From positions 91,880 through 155,879 of the forward strand of contig JAJSAM010000024.1 in NCBI GenBank assembly GCA_024274785.1: 64,000 nucleotides of DNA, in the 5' to 3' direction. This DNA comes from Planctomycetota bacterium (GTDB lineage Bacteria; Planctomycetota; JAJSAM01). Shown here in pieces: positions 1 through 9,134 of the stretch; the stretch's first letter is position 1, and each line of letters begins with the position of its first letter. The notes beneath the pieces were generated by a model. It ran no database searches and was not told the DNA's origin. It was given only the letters and a program-made list of their open reading frames with translations. The translations under genes were made by a program, and so were the position numbers.

Positions 1-870
1 ATCGCCGCGGTCCTCCAGGAACGGGCCTTCCACGGCGAGGTCCCCGCCGCTCGGCCCGGCACTCGCGCGGCGAACGCGGCGAACGCGGCGAAGGCCGGCT
101 CCGGCCCCGGGCTCTTCCGCTTCCTTCCGGAGCCGGTGCGGGCCATTGCGCGGAAGGAACTCTGCCTGATCCGGCGCGAGCCGATCGTCAAGACCATGAT
201 GATCCAGCAGTCCGTCTTCTTCCTCGTTCCGGTGGTCGTTGCGATTTTCGGTTCGGGAGTGGGGAACGCTCCGCGAATCGAGTATCTGCTGCGCTGGGGC
301 GTGTTCGTCCTCCTGTTCGTGGAGTCGATTCTGGCGATGAACGTCTTTGGACTGGAAGGGCCCGGAATCGTGGTCACCCTCTCGACGCCCACGCCGCGCC
401 ATCGGGTGCTGCTCGGGAAGAGCCTGGCCTACTTCCTGCTCTTCGCGCCGGTCAACGTGCTCTTCGTCGTCACCGCCGCCGCCCTCGTCCACTTTCTGAC
501 CGGGGCTGTATCCGCGATTTCGGTGGGGGTCGCACTGGTGGGGGCGGTCTCGGCGACTCTCGTCCTGCTCGGCACCGGTTCGATCGTGTCGGTTCTCGCG
601 CCGGTGCGCATGGCCAGCGGGTCGCGCGGCGCTCTGCGGCAACCCAGCACGGGAGAGGGATGTCTGCTGGCCCTGTTCAAGATGTTCTCCATCGGGGTGC
701 TTGCCGTCCTCGTGGCCCCGGTCGTGTTGCTCGGGCTGAAGCCGATCCTCTCCTCTCTGGCGCTCGTCTACGGCGCCATCGTGCTTCTCACCGGGACGAT
801 GCTCGGCGCGCATCTGCTCTCCGGGCGTGAAGAGAAGGTCATGCTGACACTGGCCCGATCCGCGGATTAG
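1..870 (+). CDS. ABC-2 type transporter permease (3' part, start outside window)
   Basis: The reading frame is open from base 1, so the gene starts left of the window; only its last 289 residues are seen. After an Ala/Gly/Pro-rich linker (residues about 10-45) comes a basic segment, RAIARKELCLIRREP, then about six hydrophobic segments. A cytosolic amphipathic stretch before the membrane block is usual for ABC-2 export permeases, which move lipids, polysaccharides or drugs with a separate ATPase. That ATPase is not visible here and would lie upstream. The stop is TAG; its last G is also the first base of a terminal-inverted-repeat element. The family call rests on topology and the RKE...RREP stretch, so the substrate is unknown. 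Confidence 0.6.
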   Translation: MAAVLQERAFHGEVPAARPGTRAANAANAAKAGSGPGLFRFLPEPVRAIARKELCLIRREPIVKTMMIQQSVFFLVPVVVAIFGSGVGNAPRIEYLLRWGVFVLLFVESILAMNVFGLEGPGIVVTLSTPTPRHRVLLGKSLAYFLLFAPVNVLFVVTAAALVHFLTGAVSAISVGVALVGAVSATLVLLGTGSIVSVLAPVRMASGSRGALRQPSTGEGCLLALFKMFSIGVLAVLVAPVVLLGLKPILSSLALVYGAIVLLTGTMLGAHLLSGREEKVMLTLARSAD

Positions 871-1032
871 GGCCCGTCTGGAAAGCCGTGCTGCATTCGA
901 GAGCCGCTGCATCCCGCCACGCTTTGTTGCTCGTCGGCTGCAACCAGTAGGGTTGCGCCCTCCTCGCGCCTCGCTTTTTCGGGCGCAGCGGCGCTCTCGG
1001 TGCAACGGTCGCACTTGTTACCAGACGAGCCC
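870..1032 (+). repeat. Stop-codon-abutting inverted-repeat element, copy R1
   Basis: A 163 bp non-coding element. Its left end GGGCCCGTCTGGAAA (870-884) pairs with the right end TTACCAGACGAGCCC (1018-1032), 13 of 15 positions matching as an inverted repeat. The interior shares the boxes GCTGCAT, GTTGCTCGTCGG and CCAGTAGGGTTGCG with the copies near 13.5, 17.8 and 18.9 kb. The first G of the element is the third base of the upstream TAG stop codon. No ORF fills it. It resembles a miniature inverted-repeat transposable element; no autonomous partner is in the window. Confidence 0.75.
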
Positions 1033-1099
1033 TTGGCGCAGCCCCCGCGAATTGCATTGAGTGCCTCCGGTAAGCCTCCCGATAGATGATCGGATCCTC

Positions 1100-3073
1100 A
1101 TGGCAAACGAGACAAAGAGAAGGGCGCGCAGCGCCCGCAATCTGTATCCACTGATCGCCAAGCGGCTCGATTCCATTCCCACTCTCGGGGCCATCCTGAA
1201 GCCCGTGGAGCGCGCCGCGGCCAATCAGGACCAGGCCACGACGCAGGTCGCTGATCTCCTCCAGGTGGATCCCGCCCTCACGGCAAAGGTGCTGAAGGTC
1301 ATCCACAGCCCGTTCTACGGCCGCCAGCACATCACGTTTGCCGCCTCACACGCCGCGGCCATGCTCGGTTCGTCGGCACTTCGGTGCCTGGCCCGTGGCG
1401 TGGACATCTACCCGGAGCGGACTTCAGGCGAGGTCGGACTCGATCGTGAAGCCTTCTGGATTCACTCACTCTCGGTGGCCCTCGCCGCCCAATCCGTGGC
1501 CCGGATGGTTTCGTTCGATCTCCCCGAGGAAGCGTATCTCGGGGGACTGCTTCACGACCTCGGCAAGGTCGTGCTGGACCTCTACTCTCCACCCCAGCAC
1601 CGCGAACAACTGCTCGATGGGATCTCGCTCAAGGCCGAGCGGGACGCCCTCGGCACCGACCACGCCCAGGTGGGCGCGCTGCTCGCTGAGCAGTGGCACC
1701 TGCCGCGGAACCTCCGCGATGTGATCCAGTTCCACCATGAGCCGGCCGCGCGAACGCGCTCCTTCCCGGCGCCGCACCGCGAGTTGATCGCCATTGTGGC
1801 CCTGGCCGATCGCATCTGTTGCCTGGCCGGGTACGGTCTTCATCGCGACCCCGTGAGCCGGGCGGAGCCCCTGGTGCTCCCGGACGGGACCAGACTCGAG
1901 GAACCGCAGGTCGATGCACTGGTGGCAGACATCGAATGTGGTCTGCTCTCCACTCTCTCTCGGTTCGGGTTCGATGTCTCCGGTGCGAGCCCGCTCGAGG
2001 TTCTCCAGCGGGAGACGGCGAAAACCGCGGACGACGATTGGAGGGGACCGCGCGAGCCCGAGGTTCACGCGCGGATCGCCACGGCCGCTGCGCTCGTGCA
2101 TGCCTCGCGGCAACTGGAGAGTGTCGACGAGATCATCGAACAGAGTCTCGACGGTATCCACTCCGGAATGGGGTTCGACCGGCTGCTCTTCCTCCAGCTC
2201 GACCCGGAAGACGGGGAGCTGCGGGGCCGATATCTGCGAGACGAAACTCGTCTGCCCGTGGATCCCGGGTCGGTGGGAGTGGCGCTGAACCCGGACGGAC
2301 TGATGGGCGCGGCGTTGAGGCAGGGCGTGGCGCAAAGGGTGGACAACTGGGCGACGGATGGTGACCTGCTCGGTCTGCTCGGCGTCGTCGAGGTGGCGGT
2401 GGCTCCGGTGATCGTCAATCGCCAGCCCCTCGGCGTCCTTTGCGCAGACTACTTTTTCCAGAACCGTGAGATTACCGACTCGGATGTCGCCCTGCTCGGG
2501 ATCCTCGGATGCAACCTCGGCCTGGCGGTCGAGAACAGCGTCCTCTCGCGGCAGGCCTTCCGGCTGAAGGCTCTGGCCAGCAAGGACGAACTCACCGGCG
2601 TCCACAACCGCCGCAGTCTGATGCGCCGGTTGCAGAAGGAAGTCGATCGCGCGAAGCGTTATGGCTCGCCGCTCTCCACGGTCATGGTGGACATCGACCA
2701 CTTCAAGCCCTTCAACGACAACTACGGCCACCAGGTGGGGGACACCGTGCTCGCGGAGGTGGCGCAACTCATCGTCGCGGAGAGCCGTGACATCGACGTC
2801 ATCGGCCGATACGGCGGCGAGGAGTTCCTGATCGCCCTTCCGGAAACCCACATCGATCAGGGCATCGTCTACGCGGAGCGGCTCCGGGCCTCGGTGGATC
2901 GCTACGGCAAGCAGGCCCGGAAGTACTACCCGGACATCGAGCCGATCACCATCTCGGCCGGCGTTACCGTGCTCGCGAAGGGCGACGACGACATGGAGCA
3001 GCTCATCAAACGCTGCGATCACGCCCTGTACGCGGCGAAGGATCGGGGGCGGAACCGGGTCTGTGTCGATTGA
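1100..3073 (+). CDS. HDOD-GAF-GGDEF signalling protein (putative diguanylate cyclase)
   Basis: A 657-residue soluble protein. An HDOD domain (about residues 20-230, with an HDLGKV motif) is followed by a GAF-like sensor (about 330-490) and a C-terminal GGDEF domain (about 500-655). The active site reads GGEEF (near residue 571), the active form of the motif, and an RxxD (RDID) lies five residues upstream, as in product-inhibited diguanylate cyclases. It therefore probably makes cyclic di-GMP in response to a GAF ligand, with HDOD acting as a scaffold. There is no membrane segment, so it is cytoplasmic. I chose ATG 1100; an in-frame GTG at 1061 would add 13 residues and neither start has a good ribosome site. 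It is a single gene between a repeat and rsgA. Confidence 0.85.
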   Translation: MANETKRRARSARNLYPLIAKRLDSIPTLGAILKPVERAAANQDQATTQVADLLQVDPALTAKVLKVIHSPFYGRQHITFAASHAAAMLGSSALRCLARGVDIYPERTSGEVGLDREAFWIHSLSVALAAQSVARMVSFDLPEEAYLGGLLHDLGKVVLDLYSPPQHREQLLDGISLKAERDALGTDHAQVGALLAEQWHLPRNLRDVIQFHHEPAARTRSFPAPHRELIAIVALADRICCLAGYGLHRDPVSRAEPLVLPDGTRLEEPQVDALVADIECGLLSTLSRFGFDVSGASPLEVLQRETAKTADDDWRGPREPEVHARIATAAALVHASRQLESVDEIIEQSLDGIHSGMGFDRLLFLQLDPEDGELRGRYLRDETRLPVDPGSVGVALNPDGLMGAALRQGVAQRVDNWATDGDLLGLLGVVEVAVAPVIVNRQPLGVLCADYFFQNREITDSDVALLGILGCNLGLAVENSVLSRQAFRLKALASKDELTGVHNRRSLMRRLQKEVDRAKRYGSPLSTVMVDIDHFKPFNDNYGHQVGDTVLAEVAQLIVAESRDIDVIGRYGGEEFLIALPETHIDQGIVYAERLRASVDRYGKQARKYYPDIEPITISAGVTVLAKGDDDMEQLIKRCDHALYAAKDRGRNRVCVD

Positions 3074-3134
3074 GAAAACCGTCTGCGAAGGGGTGTGTGG
3101 AGGGAGCGGGGCTTCCGGGGTGACGACGGTTTTC
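3074..3134 (+). terminator. Inverted repeat directly after the GGDEF gene, possible terminator
   Basis: GAAAACCGTC (3074-3083), starting right after the stop codon, is perfectly complementary to GACGGTTTTC (3125-3134). The 41-base spacer contains a smaller GGAGG...CTTCC pairing. The 3' arm includes TTTT but no long U-run follows, so intrinsic termination is possible but not demonstrated. Confidence 0.35.
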
Positions 3135-3288
3135 TTCGTCTCCATCCAGCTCCCCTTTGCCTGCGGGGGCGCCCTCGGTACGGATGTGCGGGCTGGACTG
3201 AGATGAGTTCGTCGGCTCGTATGGGTGGGCATCGCGCCCTCCCATCGGAATAGGAGCGTCGGCCACAACGGTCCCCGGATCCTTGTGC

Positions 3289-3294
3289 TATCAT
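3289..3294 (+). promoter_or_regulatory. Candidate -10 box (TATCAT) of rsgA
   Basis: TATCAT lies 10 bases before the rsgA ATG, with no recognisable Shine-Dalgarno between them and no convincing -35. Transcription from it would start about four bases before the ATG, giving a nearly leaderless mRNA. Confidence 0.3.
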
Positions 3295-3304
3295 CCTCAA
3301 CCCA

Positions 3305-4228
3305 ATGATGGATCAGCTGGTAGAGGGCATCGTCACTTCAGTGGACGCGAGCGGGGCGTGGGTCGACGCCTCCGGGGAGAGGCTGTTCTGTCGAATCCGC
3401 GGGCGCTTCTACGAGGATCTGGGCAACGAGAAGCGACCCGTTGCCCCGGGCGATCGCGTGCGGATCTCCCGCACCTCTCCGGGGCAGGGCGTCGTCGAGG
3501 AGATCCGGCCCCGGTTGACGAAACTGTCCCGACGCTCCGGCCCCCGCGGTGATCTCGAACAGGTCCTCGCGGCCAATGTGGAGCAGGTGGCCATCGTCGT
3601 CGCGACGAAGCTGCCACGCCTGAGCCCCGGGCTCATCGATCGCATCATCGTCGCCGCCACGAATCAGAAGGTGGAGCCCTTCGTGGTGATCAACAAGGTC
3701 GACCTCGGGAAGAAGAAGAAGGTGGCGGAGGTCAAGGCCATCTTCGAGGAACTCGGCTATCTCGTGATTCTCACCTCCGCGGAGACCGGTTCCGGAGTGG
3801 AGGAACTGAAGGAGCGCATGCAGGACCGCGTCACGATCTTCTCCGGGCATTCCGGAGTGGGGAAGTCGTCGCTCCTGAACGCCATCGATCCGGGCCTCAA
3901 GTTGAAGACCGGCAACGTGAGCCACGCCTCGCGCAAGGGCACCCACACCACGACGAGGGCGGAACTGCTCGCCCTGCCCGATGGCGGCTACGTCGTGGAT
4001 ACTCCCGGGATCCGGGCCTTCGGACTATGGGACCTCGAGCCCGCGGATCTCGACATCTTCTTCGTGGAGTTTCAGCCGCTGATCGAGCAGTGCCGCTTCC
4101 ACAACTGCACCCACTCCCACGAACCCGGTTGCGCGGTCATCGATGCCGTGGAGCGCGGTGAGGTGCAGGGCGGCCGCTACCGGGCCTACCTCCGCATCCT
4201 CGAATCGCTGGAGCAGGACTTTCGCTGA
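3305..4228 (+). CDS. rsgA: Ribosome small subunit-dependent GTPase A
   Basis: RsgA/YjeQ binds the 30S subunit late in assembly and hydrolyses GTP. The 307-residue protein shows an N-terminal OB-fold (about 1-85) and a circularly permuted GTPase: G4 NKVD (130-133) comes before G1 GHSGVGKS (181-188) and G3 DTPG (232-235). A C-terminal zinc site follows, with Cys263, Cys268, His270 and Cys276. Length and order are normal for the family. Two ATGs are adjacent (3305 and 3308); neither has a Shine-Dalgarno, but a TATCAT box sits just upstream. The gene stands alone; the next gene is convergent. Confidence 0.97.
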   Translation: MMDQLVEGIVTSVDASGAWVDASGERLFCRIRGRFYEDLGNEKRPVAPGDRVRISRTSPGQGVVEEIRPRLTKLSRRSGPRGDLEQVLAANVEQVAIVVATKLPRLSPGLIDRIIVAATNQKVEPFVVINKVDLGKKKKVAEVKAIFEELGYLVILTSAETGSGVEELKERMQDRVTIFSGHSGVGKSSLLNAIDPGLKLKTGNVSHASRKGTHTTTRAELLALPDGGYVVDTPGIRAFGLWDLEPADLDIFFVEFQPLIEQCRFHNCTHSHEPGCAVIDAVERGEVQGGRYRAYLRILESLEQDFR

Positions 4229-4276
4229 GGGTGAGCGAACCGCTGCCGGGGCGCCCCGGCATTGCGTCAGGGCCAG

Positions 4277-5398
4277 CTAGCGTTTCGTCCCGCACTGAGC
4301 ACAGAACCTCGCGTCCGGGGCCAGGGGGCTGCCGCACTGGCTGCAGAACTTCGCATCCGTCTGCGCGGGCTCCTTTTTTGCCGCCAGGTCGCCTCCGCAC
4401 TGGCTGCAGAACTTCCCGGGGGCCGTCGCCGCGCCGCATGCGCCGCAGACGACACCCGCGGTTGCCGGAGCCAGCGCCTGGCCTCCCTGGTGATCGCGCG
4501 TCAGCATCTGCGCCATGCCGAAGCCGACCCCGAGACCGGCGCCGCCCAGCAGGCCGCCCATGCCTCCACCGCCGCCTTCTCCGCCGCCACCGCCCCTGGC
4601 CATGCCTTCGCCCGCGCCCATCATGGCCTTGCCTGCCGCGAATTGCTGGTAGGCGCCGACCCCGCCGACGGTCTTCAGGTAGGCCGCATCGGTGTAGAGC
4701 TTCTTCAGGTTGTCCGCATCCTCCTCGTCAATGGTGATGACGAAGTTGCCGAGGCGAACGATCCTGATGCCGTAGTCGGACACGTGTGCGGAGAGGCCGG
4801 CGATGACGGTCTCCTCGACTTCCTCGGTGTACGCTCCCGAGGTGACGTCGAGCAGCGGCCAGCGGTTCTTCACGAGCAGCTCGGCGATGCGGTCGCGGAT
4901 GACCTTCAACACCTGCTCTTTCATCCAGGATCGGACCAGGTGAGGCTCCGCCCGGCCCATACCGACGAGCCCGAGGATGAGCTTCTCCGGGTCGGTGACC
5001 TTGAAGGAGAATTCGCCGTGCACCATGCACTCCACCGGCACGCCGCTCTTCGGATCTTCGACGTGGCCGATCCGGCCGCCGAACTTGATCCCGGCGTGTT
5101 CGCGAATGCTGACGAAGAAGACCTCGGCGATGAAAACGTTGCCGCCGGTGAACTTGTCGATCAGATCCGAGAGGAAGGGCAGGTTGCTCGTGTCGAGGGT
5201 GTGGCGCCCGGCGGTCATGATCTTCTTGATCTGGCCGTCACGGAAGAAGATGGCCTGCTCGTCCGCCTCGACCGTGAGCTGGGACTTCATCGGAATGGTG
5301 GAATCGGGATGCTTCCAGACGACGTGTGTCTTCGCATCGTCCGGACGGGCGACCATCATCTCGCCGACGCCGCGCTTGAACCAGTCGACAATACCCAT
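4277..5398 (-). CDS. SPFH/band-7 domain protein with C-terminal zinc ribbons
   Basis: A 373-residue protein. Residues about 20-260 form an SPFH-type domain resembling the 'virion core protein' group (E. coli YdjI-like set), followed by a Gly/Met-rich linker (GGGGGEGGGGGMGG, about 275-300). Three CxxC pairs follow near the C terminus (CGAC/CSQC, CSQC, CAQC), forming two zinc-ribbon units. SPFH proteins build membrane-associated scaffolds, but no membrane helix is visible here. The start is ATG 5398 because GGGAGGA sits four bases upstream; an ATG five codons earlier overlaps that ribosome site. The divergent neighbour at 5504 also carries zinc ribbons, and the two probably work together. Substrate and partner are unknown. 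Confidence 0.8.
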   Translation of the reverse strand: MGIVDWFKRGVGEMMVARPDDAKTHVVWKHPDSTIPMKSQLTVEADEQAIFFRDGQIKKIMTAGRHTLDTSNLPFLSDLIDKFTGGNVFIAEVFFVSIREHAGIKFGGRIGHVEDPKSGVPVECMVHGEFSFKVTDPEKLILGLVGMGRAEPHLVRSWMKEQVLKVIRDRIAELLVKNRWPLLDVTSGAYTEEVEETVIAGLSAHVSDYGIRIVRLGNFVITIDEEDADNLKKLYTDAAYLKTVGGVGAYQQFAAGKAMMGAGEGMARGGGGGEGGGGGMGGLLGGAGLGVGFGMAQMLTRDHQGGQALAPATAGVVCGACGAATAPGKFCSQCGGDLAAKKEPAQTDAKFCSQCGSPLAPDARFCAQCGTKR

Positions 5399-5503
5399 CT
5401 GATCCTCCCTCATTGGATATGGTGAAGCGGAAATCCTACTTCGCCGTTACGGTGGGGGGAAAGACTTGGCTTCGATCCCTACGTCCGGCAAGAGCGTGTA
5501 TCC

Positions 5504-6571
5504 ATGAAAGAGACCTGCGACAACTGCGGCGCCGACATGGCCTGGGACCCGAAGGTCGATGCACTCGCCTGCCCTTATTGTGCGCATCAGCGGGCGGTCG
5601 AACGGGGTGGGGACGTGATTCTCGAACATCCCCTCGAGGCTGCGGCGGAGGTTGCGGTGGGCCTCGGCGTCGAGATGCGGGCGAAACGCTGCGGCACCTG
5701 CGGGGCGAAGGTGGTGTTCGGCGAGTCCGCCACCGCCGATCGATGCGTCTACTGCGGCTCCCCCGAAGTCCTCGATCAGGAAATGAACCGCAACGCCATC
5801 CGCCCGGAATCCCTCGTGCCGCTCGACGTGGACGCTGACACGGTACGGAAGAACTTCCGCAAGTGGCGGGACGGCCTCTGGTTTCGCCCGAACGCCCTGA
5901 AGAAGGTCTCCACGAAGGACGCGAAGGGGATCTACGTGCCCTTCTGGACCTTCGACTGCGACGTCGATTCCAACTGGACCGCGGAGTCCGGCACCTACTA
6001 CTACGTGACCGAGACCTACACGACCGTCGAGAACGGCAAGACGGTGACGAAGACCCGCCGGGTCCGCAAGACGAGGTGGCGGTGGGCCTCCGGCTATCGC
6101 CAGGACCGCTACGACGATCTTCTGATCTGTGCCAGCACCGGCATCTCCGCGAAACTGGTCCGCCGCCTGGGCGATTTCGACACCCGCCAGCTCGTTCCCT
6201 ACCAGCCCGAGTACCTGGCCGGCTGGCTCGCCGAGGAGTACCAGATCGATCTCGACCAGGGGTGGACCGAAGGCGAGGAGACGGTCCGGCAGACGCAGTA
6301 CGGGCGCTGCGGCGGTGACGTCCCCGGCGACACCCACCGGAACCTCTCCGTGCAGAACCACATCTTCGACGTGCGCTTCAAGCACATCCTGCTGCCGGTG
6401 TGGAGTGCCACGTACGTGTTCCGGGGGAAAGGTTACCCGGTGCTGGTGAATGGCCAGACCGGCCGGGTGACCGGAGACGCACCTTACAGCTGGGCGAAAA
6501 TCACGCTTTTCATCCTGGCGATCCTCGCCGTGCTCGGCGCCGCTTTCCTCAGCTTCTCTGCATTGCAGTAG
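5504..6571 (+). CDS. Zinc-ribbon protein with C-terminal membrane anchor
   Basis: A 355-residue protein. It has two N-terminal zinc-ribbon pairs, CDNCGAD...CPYC (residues 5-27) and CGTCGAK...CVYC (about 66-85), then a conserved region rich in Trp and Tyr (about 100-320). It ends in one hydrophobic helix (about 328-350), so the body should be cytoplasmic and tail-anchored. Similar proteins are annotated TFIIB-type zinc ribbon proteins and often neighbour SPFH genes, as here. The ATG follows a weak purine stretch. The 3' end overlaps the convergent radA gene by 23 bases. No enzymatic motif is recognised. Confidence 0.75.
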   Translation: MKETCDNCGADMAWDPKVDALACPYCAHQRAVERGGDVILEHPLEAAAEVAVGLGVEMRAKRCGTCGAKVVFGESATADRCVYCGSPEVLDQEMNRNAIRPESLVPLDVDADTVRKNFRKWRDGLWFRPNALKKVSTKDAKGIYVPFWTFDCDVDSNWTAESGTYYYVTETYTTVENGKTVTKTRRVRKTRWRWASGYRQDRYDDLLICASTGISAKLVRRLGDFDTRQLVPYQPEYLAGWLAEEYQIDLDQGWTEGEETVRQTQYGRCGGDVPGDTHRNLSVQNHIFDVRFKHILLPVWSATYVFRGKGYPVLVNGQTGRVTGDAPYSWAKITLFILAILAVLGAAFLSFSALQ

Positions 6572-7958
6572 ATCTCGTTCCGGGAACGGTGATCACCTCC
6601 TTGCCCAACCACTCGAGGGCTTCGCCGATGTTGCTCACCGGAACCGCGTGAATCCCGGGCGGGGCATCCGTCCCGGGGGGAACCAGGGCGCGCCCGAAGC
6701 CCAGCCGGGCCGCCTCCTTGAGCCGCATGCGGGCACGGCTGACCGGCCGGACCTCACCTTTCAGCCCGAGTTCTCCGAACGCCACCGTCGCTTTCGGGAA
6801 CGGCCGGTTCACATAGGACGAGGCCACCGCCAGACAGGCTGCGAGATCGGCCCCCGGTTCGTCCACCCGGACCCCGCCGACCGCGTTCAGGAACACATCC
6901 TGGCCACCGAGCGACAGGCCGCACTTCTTGCCGAGCACCGCGAGGAGCAGGTCGATTCGCCGGGAGTCGAGCCCGGTGGCGCGACGGCGGGCGGGTGTTC
7001 CGATGGACTCCGTGGCCAGCGCCTGGATCTCCACCATGAGCACGCGCGTTCCCTCGACGGCCGGGACGACCACGCTGCCTGGTTCATCCGGCCCCTCGCG
7101 ACCGAGCAGCAGACCAGCCGGATTGTCGACCTCGACCAGGCCTGATGCGCACATCTCGAAGAGCCCGACTTCATCCGTTGCGCCGAAGCGGTTCTTCACC
7201 GCGCGCAGCACGCGGTAGGTGTGGTAGCGATCGCCTTCGAAGGAGAGCACGCAATCCACCACGTGCGAGAGCACCCGCGGCCCGGCGATGTCGCCCGTCT
7301 TCGTCACGTGGCCGATCAGAACGACCGGGATGCCGGTGGCCTTCGCGAAGAGCGTCAGCTCTCCGGCGCACTCCCGCACCTGCGCCACGCTGCCCGGCGC
7401 GGAGGTCACTTCCGCACGATGCACGGTCTGGATGGAATCCACCACCAGGAGGTCCGGATGCAGGGCCCGGGCGGCGTCCTGCAAGGGAGCGAGTCCGGTT
7501 TCCGCGAGCAGGTGGACGTGCTGCGACTCGATGCAAAGGCGCTTCGCGCGCATCCGGGTCTGGGTGGGCGATTCTTCTCCTGATGCGTAGAGCACGGTGC
7601 GGCCCCGCGCCGCCAATCCTCCGGATGCCTGCAGGAGCAATGTGGACTTTCCGATGCCCGGATCGCCGGCCACGAGCACCGCCGAGCCCGCGACCAGCCC
7701 TCCTCCCAGCACCCGGTCGAACTCGCCGAGGCCGGTGGCCAGGCGAGGCCGATCCACCGGTTCCACCTCGGTGAGCGGGACCGGCACTGCCGCTTCCCGG
7801 CCGAGCGGGCGCGAGAGTGACGGCCGCGCCGCGGGCTTCGACAGCTCCGGCTCGAGACTGGACCACTCCCCGCATGCGTTGCAGCGTCCCTGCCAGCAGT
7901 GGTGTGCGGTTCCGCATTCGCGGCATCGATGAATGACTCTTTCCTTCGTTTTCGTCAT
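6549..7958 (-). CDS. radA: DNA repair protein RadA
   Basis: RadA is a RecA-like, DnaB-type branch-migration helicase for recombination intermediates. The 469-residue protein has the C4 zinc finger (Cys12, 15, 26, 29), Walker A GDPGIGKST (98-106), the diagnostic KNRFG motif (255-259) and a C-terminal Lon-protease-like domain (about 290-460). ATG 7958 gives the standard N terminus ahead of the zinc finger; upstream in-frame ATGs at 7991 and 8033 would add an unrelated tail and run into mobile-element remnants. The gene overlaps the convergent zinc-ribbon gene by 23 bases. No operon partner is evident. Confidence 0.97.
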   Translation of the reverse strand: MTKTKERVIHRCRECGTAHHCWQGRCNACGEWSSLEPELSKPAARPSLSRPLGREAAVPVPLTEVEPVDRPRLATGLGEFDRVLGGGLVAGSAVLVAGDPGIGKSTLLLQASGGLAARGRTVLYASGEESPTQTRMRAKRLCIESQHVHLLAETGLAPLQDAARALHPDLLVVDSIQTVHRAEVTSAPGSVAQVRECAGELTLFAKATGIPVVLIGHVTKTGDIAGPRVLSHVVDCVLSFEGDRYHTYRVLRAVKNRFGATDEVGLFEMCASGLVEVDNPAGLLLGREGPDEPGSVVVPAVEGTRVLMVEIQALATESIGTPARRRATGLDSRRIDLLLAVLGKKCGLSLGGQDVFLNAVGGVRVDEPGADLAACLAVASSYVNRPFPKATVAFGELGLKGEVRPVSRARMRLKEAARLGFGRALVPPGTDAPPGIHAVPVSNIGEALEWLGKEVITVPGTRSTAMQRS

Positions 7959-7989
7959 GGCAGGGGAAAGTGTAGCTCTGGAGGGGGAC

Positions 7990-8280
7990 ATGAAACGGGT
8001 GAGGGTCGCGAGGGGCGGTTTTGCGCTGGTCACCGGAGCGCCGGGGGACGGGGAAGTCGGTGACCCTTCGGATCCTCAGAGAGCACTTCTCCCACATCCG
8101 GGAGATGCGGGTGGGAGTGCTGACCCGCCCACAATGCAACGTGCCCGACCTCTACCGCGAGATCGGTGATCTCCTTGGAGTGGGTCTTTCTCCGCAAAAC
8201 CGCCGGGCGGGCACCAAGGTCTTGAGAGAGCGCTGGCGGGTCTTCGCGGAAGCGGCGCTCTTCCGCCCGGTGCCGGGGCA
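7990..8280 (+). pseudogene. ExeA/TniB-like AAA ATPase remnant (transposition-type)
   Basis: Translation gives the beginning of an AAA ATPase of the kind that accompanies transposases: GGFALVTGAPG, then GTGKSVTLRIL, then RPQCNVPDLYREIGDLLGV and ALFRPV. One extra G inside the Walker A codons (8041-8055) breaks the frame between the two halves of GAPGTGKS. The sequence stops matching just before the point where the Walker B motif (usually VDEAQE) should come. With no Walker B or C-terminal half, it is a dead fragment, probably a transferred element trapped between radA and folC. Confidence 0.7.
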
Positions 8281-8469
8281 GGAGCACGCCCTGCCCGGCA
8301 TGGTGGAGTGGATACGTTGAACCGAAGGCATGGCCTCGGAGGGTCGGGCGCTGTCCCGACCAGGCTCAACGCTGCATCGACTCCGGGAGTACCGCCTGTG
8401 CCCGGCACCGCCCACCATCCCAGCCGCCGGGGAGCACCGACCGCACATCCCGTCATGACGGTTCCGGCT

Positions 8470-8800
8470 CCGGGTCGAGTGCCGCGCTGTGCAGAGCCGG
8501 CCCGGCTGCTGCACATGGTTCGCTACGCGGTGCGCCCACCGGTGGCCGCCGATCGCATCCACGAAACCGACGACGGCCGCCGGCCGAAAAGCCGCGCCAG
8601 CTGGACGCTGCTGCTCAAGATGGTCTTCGAGGTGGACCCCCTGACCTGTTTGCGGTGCGGAGCCCCCATGCGGGTGATCGCGGTGATCACCGCGCCGGCA
8701 CTGATCGACCGCCTCCTCAACCACGTGCGTGGAAAGGCCGCAGGGCACGGCGAGGACCCTTTCGACGCCCGCGCTCCTCCGGCGGCGCAAGGTCGGCTCA
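8470..8800 (+). pseudogene. IS91-like transposase remnant
   Basis: The frame contains LLHMVRYAVRPPVAADRI, a piece typical of the middle of IS91-family (Y2, HUH-type) transposases. After an apparent internal deletion it continues with LLLKMVFEVDPLTCLRCGAPM and RVIAVITAPALIDRLLNHV, the conserved C-terminal CxxCG module of that family. No catalytic tyrosine/HUH domain and no end sequences remain. The frame runs on to 8931 without further similarity. Decayed and non-functional; adjacent to the ATPase remnant. Confidence 0.65.
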
Positions 8801-9134
8801 AAGGGCGGAGCATGAGTTCAGAGAAGAAACGCGACGAAACGGGCGCGCACCGGGAGGGTCTGACCCGGGAGGGGCGAAAACGCGCCGAATCGGCCGGAGA
8901 AGAGCGGGCAGGCGGCCATGGAGGGCCTTGACGGGAGAAAGGGCGGCGGAGTGCGTCGCGAGCACGGGAAGATGCCGATCCAGGGCTGTAAGAGACCGCA
9001 AGAGGGTGGTTCCTGGTCGACATTGAGTACGACCACGGAAACTGAGGGGAAACTGCCGGGCCGCGCCGTGAAGACCGAAGAACCGTTCCGGTATCGGTAT
9101 CCGGGTCTCTGGTCTCTGGTATCCCGTACACCAT
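8801..9134. other. Gene-free stretch after the IS91-like remnant
   Basis: About 330 bases with no recognisable gene, repeat end or promoter. Short open frames on both strands are low-complexity (Arg/Gly/Ser) and lack ribosome sites. It is most likely the decayed tail of the mobile-element debris to its left. Confidence 0.5.

Noticed and set aside
1466..3268. 600-codon minus-strand frame opposite the GGDEF protein
   Set aside because: Antisense shadow with no motif; the plus frame contains HDOD, GAF and GGEEF features.
8040..8056. Programmed frameshift in the ExeA-like Walker A
   Set aside because: The rest of the protein (Walker B onwards) is missing, so decay is the simpler explanation than programmed frameshifting.
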